Shown: positions 5,263-10,353 of the stretch, in pieces
How the letters are laid out: each line of letters starts with the position of its first letter
How positions within the stretch are numbered: the first letter of the stretch is position 1
Assembly (NCBI GenBank): GCA_947461185.1
Contig: CANHJY010000047.1
Location: 1 to 10,353, forward strand
Origin: Flavobacteriales bacterium
GTDB lineage: Bacteria > Bacteroidota > Bacteroidia > Flavobacteriales_D > Crocinitomicaceae
DNA: 10,353 nt
Direction: 5' to 3'
The notes under the pieces: generated by a model
What the model was told of the DNA's origin: nothing
The model's database searches: none
Seen by the model: only the letters and a program-made list of their open reading frames with translations
Made by a program: the position numbers and the translations under genes

Positions 5263-7884
5263 TTATCTTACGAGGTTTATATGCCCCTTAATTTGCTTAG
5301 TCTGATCTAAATTCTCTACAAATTCTATCAAGTAAGTGTATGTTCCTTCCTTACACATTTTATTATTATAGCTGCCGTCCCAACCCATTTGTGGATCGAA
5401 AGTCTCAAATGTTGTTTCCCCCCAACGATTGAAAATGGTAAGGTGATAATAATACAGTGAATTTGTATTACTAAAGATTGGTATAAAAACATTATTAAAT
5501 TCATTACCATCAGGAGTAAATGTATTTGGTATGAATACGGAGAAATCATTTAAAACACTAACAGAGCCAAAGGCTTGCGATACACATCCATCTCCTGAAT
5601 ATGCGGTTAAAATAATTGGATAGTCTCCTTCTTGCGCGGGAAGCAAATAAGGTATTTCATCATTATTGTCTATGAAACTATTTCCATCAATAACCCAAGT
5701 AAATTGAATACCGCCCTCACTCGTATTGTTTAATGTTATTTGAGCGTTATTTTCAGAGGGGTTTATAGGAGAAAAATTAAAAGAAGCTTCTGGTACCTGA
5801 AAAACGGTCAAAGTAAATACTAAAGGTGCAGAATTACAATTATTCATGTCAGTACCAATAATACTATAAGTTGAAGTTTGAGTAGGGGAGAGTGTAGCAT
5901 TTCCATTAATGTCAGTTACTACACCAGGTGACCATGTATAATTTAATCCACTGGAAGGTTGAATAGTTATAGATTCGCCAACACAAATTGCTGTGTCGTT
6001 AATATTAAAAATTGGTATTGGATTTACTGTCAACTCAAGAGTAGCCAAGGAATCACACCCATTTGAACCAGTAAGTGTTATCGTATAAGTCCCTGATTGA
6101 TTATACGTATTGCCATTAAAAGTAAAATTGTCTCCTAAACAAATACTTGCCGTTTGTATACTTTCTGGTATGGTAAAAATATTGACAATTAAGGTATCTT
6201 GAAGACTACAATTGTTCTGATCAATTATCTCCACACTTATGGTATCAGCTTGGCTTACTTGTATTGTTGGTGTTATTTCACCAGTATTCCAAGTCTGAGA
6301 CAAAAAATTATTTCCTACTGAAACTGTGGCAATTGAATTGGGACAAATTGAAAAGTCAGGGCCTAATGAAAAATTTGATGAAAAATTATCAATGTAAATA
6401 GAATCCCTCAAGGTTCCGCACCCTGTGGGTGCATCAACCCAGTAATAACCTGTGTTTGAAACAGTAAGCGTTGGGTTCGTTGAACCATCATTCCATATAT
6501 AATTGGTGTAAACTGTGCTTGTGGAAATGGTAACACTATCACCTGAGCATATGGTTAAATCCGCCCCTAAATCTGGCGGTAAACCAGGAATCGGAAATTG
6601 ATAATTGAATAAAATCTGTCCACTTTGACCGTTTGTAGCATTGAATGTAGTCCCCGAGCAAGGCGTTCCCGGATGAAGAATGGTACCAGCATTTCCGCCA
6701 GAAATATTTGTTGTGGTATTCGCAGGAGCTGCGGCACTGGAAAAAACAACTGTTCCTCCTCCTCCTCCTCCTCCAGGTCCATGACAAGCGCTTGACCAAA
6801 GTGTACTTAAAATATTTCCTCCGTTACCTCCACTAACATCAATATTTAAATTGGAATTGATGTTTGATGAGATAAGATAAACCGTTCCCCCGGCACCGCC
6901 TCCTCCAGCGCCTTCAGAATCTGTATTAGCATTTATATCAATGCCGTTAGCAAAAATGGAAAAATTATTGCCGTTGATATTTGGACAAATAATAAACACT
7001 ATTGCTCCACCGTCGGAACCGTTAGTAGCATTTAATCCATTATCTCTATATCCACCTCCACCACCTCCACCAAGAAAGGCTCTGTTTCCTGAAAAATTCA
7101 AACCTAATCCACCGATACCAAAGCTAATATTAGGAGCACATGACCCTGAAAATTCATTGCCACCTCTTCCTCCTGAACCACCATTTCCGCCTCCACCAGC
7201 TCCGGGATTACCTGAATTAGAACCACCTCCACCATTTGCTAAAGGAGCTCTATTGGCCTCTTGACCGTTAGGAGCAACAGTGATTCCTTCTCCTTTTCTG
7301 CCTGCATTTGCAACCCCATTGGCATAATTAAGGTCGCCACATGCGAAAAAGCTATTTGTTAATGTTCCACCCCTAAAACCAAGACCAGTACCATTAATAT
7401 TTGCGTTAAAAATTAAATTACTCGCCTCTAAGGCAATAACACCTCCTATGCTTCCATTCCATGCTGTTCCTGTAAGAGTTCCAGTAATTGTTGCATTTCC
7501 GTATACCGGCACACGAACTAACTGAACTAATCCTGATACTAAATAACTGTTGCAGATTGAGCTCGAAAAAGTTAATGAGTTTCCATTTTTTGTAGCGATT
7601 ATGAGGAATTCAAATTTACCGGCACTGTTGTAATTGGTTATATTCCCAAATGTTGAAACATTGCCAGTAGTTATGCTGGCACCTTTCATTTGAATGAGTA
7701 AAACTTTATCTCCAACATTAAAACTTGCGGCATTACTAACTGTCACATTATTAACTTGAATGGCAGTGACGTTTGTATATTGATTGATAGTACCCGATAT
7801 GTTTTGGGAGTAAAAAGGATTTGCAATTACGAATATATTGACAAACAGAAAGAATAATAAAATCTTGGTGGCGAATTTCATCAT
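5263..7884 (-). CDS. Large secreted glycine-rich protein with Ig/PKD-like repeats and CHU_C (type B T9SS) C-terminal domain
   Basis: An 873-residue cell-surface or secreted protein. In order: a signal peptide (about 1-27, hydrophobic core KILLFFLFVNIFVIA); an N-terminal beta-rich domain of about 170 residues (GTINQYTNVTAIQVNNVTV...VGDKVLLIQMKGA) seen in other Bacteroidota surface proteins; a glycine/asparagine-rich region at about 175-420 with four polyglycine patches; about four Ig/PKD-like repeats with paired cysteines from about 436 (each opening like LTICSGDSVTI, FSICPNSIATV, ASICLGDNFTF, TAICVGESITI); a PKD-like segment (ASFNFSPINPSE...); and at about 782-873 the gliding-motility-associated C-terminal domain (FIPNTFTPDGNEFNN, LTIFNRWGE, GWDG, GTYTYLIEF). 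That domain is the type B targeting signal for export by the type IX secretion system. The ATG at 7884 (MMKFATK) is chosen over a TTG at 7911; 7881 is equally possible. Likely an adhesin or surface matrix protein; the ligand is unknown. Confidence 0.9.
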   Translation of the reverse strand: MMKFATKILLFFLFVNIFVIANPFYSQNISGTINQYTNVTAIQVNNVTVSNAASFNVGDKVLLIQMKGASITTGNVSTFGNITNYNSAGKFEFLIIATKNGNSLTFSSSICNSYLVSGLVQLVRVPVYGNATITGTLTGTAWNGSIGGVIALEASNLIFNANINGTGLGFRGGTLTNSFFACGDLNYANGVANAGRKGEGITVAPNGQEANRAPLANGGGGSNSGNPGAGGGGNGGSGGRGGNEFSGSCAPNISFGIGGLGLNFSGNRAFLGGGGGGGYRDNGLNATNGSDGGAIVFIICPNINGNNFSIFANGIDINANTDSEGAGGGGAGGTVYLISSNINSNLNIDVSGGNGGNILSTLWSSACHGPGGGGGGGTVVFSSAAAPANTTTNISGGNAGTILHPGTPCSGTTFNATNGQSGQILFNYQFPIPGLPPDLGADLTICSGDSVTISTSTVYTNYIWNDGSTNPTLTVSNTGYYWVDAPTGCGTLRDSIYIDNFSSNFSLGPDFSICPNSIATVSVGNNFLSQTWNTGEITPTIQVSQADTISVEIIDQNNCSLQDTLIVNIFTIPESIQTASICLGDNFTFNGNTYNQSGTYTITLTGSNGCDSLATLELTVNPIPIFNINDTAICVGESITIQPSSGLNYTWSPGVVTDINGNATLSPTQTSTYSIIGTDMNNCNSAPLVFTLTVFQVPEASFNFSPINPSENNAQITLNNTSEGGIQFTWVIDGNSFIDNNDEIPYLLPAQEGDYPIILTAYSGDGCVSQAFGSVSVLNDFSVFIPNTFTPDGNEFNNVFIPIFSNTNSLYYYHLTIFNRWGETTFETFDPQMGWDGSYNNKMCKEGTYTYLIEFVENLDQTKQIKGHINLVR
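6754..6774. repeat. Perfect TCC trinucleotide repeat (7 units), encoding polyglycine
   Basis: Seven exact TCC units on the plus strand, read on the minus strand as seven identical GGA glycine codons in the secreted CHU_C protein (about residues 371-377, after the residues HGP). Other glycine runs in the gene use mixed GGT/GGA codons, so the uniform codon here points to recent slippage. A change in unit number would keep the reading frame and alter only the loop length. Confidence 0.9.
7051..7071. repeat. Imperfect ACC/TCC repeat encoding a second 7-glycine run
   Basis: Seven consecutive glycine codons on the minus strand (mixed GGT and GGA), following the residues AFL and preceding YRDNG in the glycine-rich region of the secreted protein. 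The run length equals the one at 6754-6774, but the codons are interrupted, so it should be less prone to slippage. Weaker glycine-rich patches lie around 6889-6910 and 7165-7240. Confidence 0.8.
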
Positions 7885-7979
7885 TATAAAAATAGACGTT
7901 AATTTCCTCAATAGGGTTGTGCTGTTTCATAAAAATTCAATCATTTTTTATTTCGACCATTAATACTAATTTTATCAAA
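7885..7979. promoter_or_regulatory. Divergent intergenic region between the secreted-protein operon and the helicase
   Basis: This 95-base AT-rich region is the only divergent gap in the window, so it should hold promoters for the leftward and the rightward gene. The Bacteroidota promoter form is TTG near -33 and TAnnTTTG near -7. I can find loose matches (for example TAATTTTA at 7967-7974 for the plus strand), but none with both elements at proper spacing, so I do not name a specific promoter. No Shine-Dalgarno-like sequence precedes either start, as is common in this phylum. Confidence 0.4.
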
Positions 7980-9395
7980 ATGGATTCTAAAAAACCTCGT
8001 GTTCAATTTCAACAACTTTTTGATAGATTTTTCGAGCATCAATTAACAAATGAGCAGCTTGATTTACGAACACGGTTATATGATTTTATTTACGAATCTT
8101 CTGAAAATAGAATTTTTATTTTACGAGGTTATGCAGGAACTGGTAAAACATCCATTTTGGGAGCCTTAGTTAAAAGTCTTGGATTCTTAAAAGTAAAAAC
8201 AAAGCTTTTGGCTCCAACTGGAAGAGCTGCAAAAGTTCTAGCTTTAAAGGCCAAAAAGGGAGCCTTAACAATTCACAAACAGATTTATAGAAGCGGAAGT
8301 GATACAGGTGAAGCATTAAAGCTTACGATAATGCCAAACTTGCATACTGAAACATTATTTATTGTTGATGAAGCTTCTATGATTGCTGATGATCATGTTG
8401 ACAATAAAGAAGGATCAAATTATAGAAATTTACTCGAGGATATTATTCAATATGTGTTCTCGGGTAAAAATTGTTTTTTAATTTTTGTTGGGGACGAAGG
8501 ACAGCTGCCACCCGTTGGTTCTGATTTTTCACCTGCATTGAGTATCGAATATTTTAAACACCATTACCCTAATATTTCTTGTTCATCCTTCTCGTTAAAT
8601 GAAGTGGTACGTCAAGAAGCAATGTCAGGAATTTTAGCATTGTCTACTGCCATTCGAAATGGAAAGCAAAATATAAGAAATATCGTTTCCAAGCATTGTG
8701 ATGTTAATTTTATTAATGGACTAGAACTCCAAGATTGTGTTGAAAATTCTTACAACAAAGCTTCGTCATCTGAAACAATTATCATTACGCGCTCAAATAA
8801 AAGGGCAAATGCCTATAATGAACAGATTAGAAAAAGAGTGCTTTATTTTGATGAGGTTCTAAATGCTTCGGATACGCTAATGGTAGTGAAAAATAGTTAT
8901 TTCTGGTTGCCCGAAAATTCAGCAGTTGGTTTCATTGCGAATGGAGAACTTATTCAGATTAAACGTGTTATAAAGTACGAACATTTATACAATGTTAAAT
9001 ACGCTAGGTTACTTGTAGAATTTATTGATTATAATGAAGAACCAATTGAATTATTGGTGTTTTTAGACGCATTGAATACTGAAGGCCCATCGCTGCCTAG
9101 AACATTTTTTAAAACACTGTTTTTTGAAATAGAAAAGGATTATGTTTTCGAAAAAAATAAAAAAAAGCGCTATGATTTGATATTGCGAAATCCTTATTTT
9201 AATGCACTTCAGGTAAAATACGCTTATGCGGTTACATGTCACAAAGCACAAGGTGGTCAGTGGGATAATGTTTTTGTTGACGGTTCTTTTTTATCTTATC
9301 AAGAATTTGACGACACATCCAATAAATGGCTATATACAGCCGCTACTAGAGCTTCTAAAGAACTTTTTTTCGTCAATTTCCCGGATACTTTTTAG
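7980..9395 (+). CDS. ATP-dependent RecD-like DNA helicase (superfamily 1B)
   Basis: A 471-residue SF1 helicase of the RecD/Dda group that uses ATP to unwind DNA, acting in the cytoplasm in repair, recombination or replication restart. Seen: Walker A GYAGTGKTS (50-58), motif Ia LAPTGRAAKVL, Walker B IVDEAS (128-133), motif III GDEGQLPPVG (171-180), the following VVRQE (209-213) with the conserved arginine, the late motif TCHKAQGGQW (419-428) in the UvrD_C_2 domain, and motif VI YTAATRA (452-458). All core helicase motifs are intact. It is close in size to T4 Dda and lacks the long N-terminal domain of RecD2 and any nuclease domain. ATG at 7980 (MDSKKPR) is preferred. An upstream TTG at 7917 would add 21 non-conserved residues. 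It converges with the right-edge gene and their stop codons overlap. Confidence 0.94.
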   Translation: MDSKKPRVQFQQLFDRFFEHQLTNEQLDLRTRLYDFIYESSENRIFILRGYAGTGKTSILGALVKSLGFLKVKTKLLAPTGRAAKVLALKAKKGALTIHKQIYRSGSDTGEALKLTIMPNLHTETLFIVDEASMIADDHVDNKEGSNYRNLLEDIIQYVFSGKNCFLIFVGDEGQLPPVGSDFSPALSIEYFKHHYPNISCSSFSLNEVVRQEAMSGILALSTAIRNGKQNIRNIVSKHCDVNFINGLELQDCVENSYNKASSSETIIITRSNKRANAYNEQIRKRVLYFDEVLNASDTLMVVKNSYFWLPENSAVGFIANGELIQIKRVIKYEHLYNVKYARLLVEFIDYNEEPIELLVFLDALNTEGPSLPRTFFKTLFFEIEKDYVFEKNKKKRYDLILRNPYFNALQVKYAYAVTCHKAQGGQWDNVFVDGSFLSYQEFDDTSNKWLYTAATRASKELFFVNFPDTF

Positions 9396-10353
9396 AGTTT
9401 AATTTCTAACCATTTAATAGATGTAGCTCCAACAGAGATTCTTTGTTTATTAAGTGCGTTATTGAATCGGTCAATAACTACTTTCGCTTCTTCACGACTC
9501 AAATAAGACCCAGCTAATACACTGAATTCATTTTTCAATTTATTCAATATGGTTGCTGTTCTGTATGCACTGAGTATATCGTTTTTCGATAATTTATAGC
9601 GTTGCATTAGATCGAGTAATTCGGAATCCGAAATAGCCATATTCGATTTTACAGGATCAGTGTATGAATTAACTTCCATATGTATTTCTCGATCAATTTC
9701 AATCCAAACTTCAGATTTTCTTAGTCTGGAAAAATTAGGGTCCATTCTTGTATCAGGATAGCTGCCTAACTCTAGAGGGTGTTTATCTTTAATAACACGA
9801 CAAGAATCCCAAATTCCAACCCCTTGACCCCGAGTGATTAAAGTGAATGCTTTCTTTTTATCAAGCATTTGCTCAAAAAATTGCAGAACAGCTACGCTAT
9901 CGGCAGCAGTTAATAGGTTATTATCCAAATTCCAACTGTCAGAAAGAAAAACATCTTTTAATTCAATTTGCAATCGAGCATCATAATTTGGTATGGCATC
10001 CACGAGATTGACATGTAACATTATTTCATCCGAGGTACTTGCAAGGCTATTTTCAGGAATAGCTATAAGTTTGACGTCGAATGCTTCTTTAATCGTTGAG
10101 GCTGGAAATTTAAATTCTTGCGTATAAAGATCGAAAGTAGTTGAATCTTCAAAAGTATATAAACCATCATTGACGGTATATTGAGCCCATTTTGTTCCGA
10201 ATAAATCTTCATAATAGCGCAATTTGTTGAGATATCCTGTAAGTATTTCGGTTGCCTCTAATTTTTGCCTTTCTAAATCAGCTATTGTTGCTTTAACAGC
10301 ATCATATTGATTGTATAGATCTATTAATGTATTTTGTTTTTTGCCTTTTTTTG
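9392..10353 (-). CDS. Unidentified protein with N-terminal coiled coil (partial, N-terminus beyond the right edge)
   Basis: The frame is open from the right edge to the TAA at 9392-9394 (320 residues visible), so the gene begins outside the window. A TTG at 10222 lies in the middle of the continuing frame and is not a convincing start, since the upstream residues (NTLIDLYNQYDAVKATIADL, then ERQKLEATEI) form a plausible coiled coil. Next comes a probable beta-rich domain of about 150 residues (about 10190-9720). The C-terminal half is helical and ends FSVLAGSYLSREEAKVVIDR, which superficially resembles the first half of a SPOR (peptidoglycan-binding) repeat, but the second half does not fit clearly. 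I do not recognise the family. The similarity of the coiled coil plus LFGTKW to the DUF4831 N-terminal region is too weak to use. A role in the cell envelope is possible but not shown. Confidence 0.8.
   Translation of the reverse strand, partial: KKGKKQNTLIDLYNQYDAVKATIADLERQKLEATEILTGYLNKLRYYEDLFGTKWAQYTVNDGLYTFEDSTTFDLYTQEFKFPASTIKEAFDVKLIAIPENSLASTSDEIMLHVNLVDAIPNYDARLQIELKDVFLSDSWNLDNNLLTAADSVAVLQFFEQMLDKKKAFTLITRGQGVGIWDSCRVIKDKHPLELGSYPDTRMDPNFSRLRKSEVWIEIDREIHMEVNSYTDPVKSNMAISDSELLDLMQRYKLSKNDILSAYRTATILNKLKNEFSVLAGSYLSREEAKVVIDRFNNALNKQRISVGATSIKWLEIKL

Noticed and set aside
6941..7264. Plus-strand proline-rich open frame of 107 codons
   Set aside because: It is the reverse of the glycine-rich region of the secreted protein; polyglycine codons read as polyproline on the other strand.
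9392..10222. TTG at 10222 as the start of the right-edge gene
   Set aside because: The frame continues upstream without a stop to the window edge, and the upstream residues look like a coherent coiled coil.
1..10353. CRISPR, insertion sequence, tRNA/rRNA, toxin-antitoxin or phage defence system
   Set aside because: No spaced direct repeats, terminal inverted repeats, transposase motifs, RNA gene folds or defence domains were seen. The lone helicase has the features of a normal RecD/Dda-like repair enzyme and no defence partners.

Overview
The window looks like a chromosomal segment of a Bacteroidota bacterium, most likely a Flavobacteriales-type marine or freshwater lineage. The reasons are AT-rich DNA, no clear Shine-Dalgarno sequences before the starts, a large secreted protein ending in a gliding-motility/type IX secretion (CHU_C) domain, a DUF3822 gene in front of rsmD and coaD, and an outer-membrane beta-barrel protein with a typical Bacteroidota signal peptide. 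Assignment below the phylum is inference.

Layout from left to right. At 1-120 (+) is the last part of an unidentified gene whose end overlaps the end of the next gene. From 586 up to 7884, eight genes all lie on the minus strand and are tightly packed. In transcription order (right to left) they are: a glycine-rich secreted type IX cargo protein (5263-7884), a DUF3822 protein (4453-5205), rsmD (3917-4462, TTG start), coaD (3464-3913), a secreted thioredoxin-fold protein without active-site cysteines (2013-3437), a nitroreductase (1352-1939), an outer-membrane beta-barrel protein (570-1331) and a DUF985 cupin (101-586). Gaps are -17 to +73 bases, so much of this run may be co-transcribed. A 95-base divergent region (7885-7979) separates it from a RecD-like SF1 helicase on the plus strand (7980-9395). 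The helicase converges, with overlapping stop codons, on a minus-strand gene of unknown function (9392-10353) that runs off the right edge.

Functionally the segment is mostly housekeeping: ribosomal RNA methylation (RsmD), coenzyme A synthesis (CoaD) and DNA repair or replication (helicase). Mixed in are cell-envelope proteins (type IX cargo, beta-barrel, thioredoxin-like protein) and small accessory enzymes (nitroreductase, cupin). I see no mobile element, CRISPR array, RNA gene, toxin-antitoxin pair or defence system. No intergenic gap exceeds 100 bases. I do not see a convincing new biological system. The more unusual points are the thioredoxin-fold protein without cysteines, the TTG start of rsmD nested in the DUF3822 stop, the GGA-repeat polyglycine tract in the secreted protein, and the unidentified right-edge protein.
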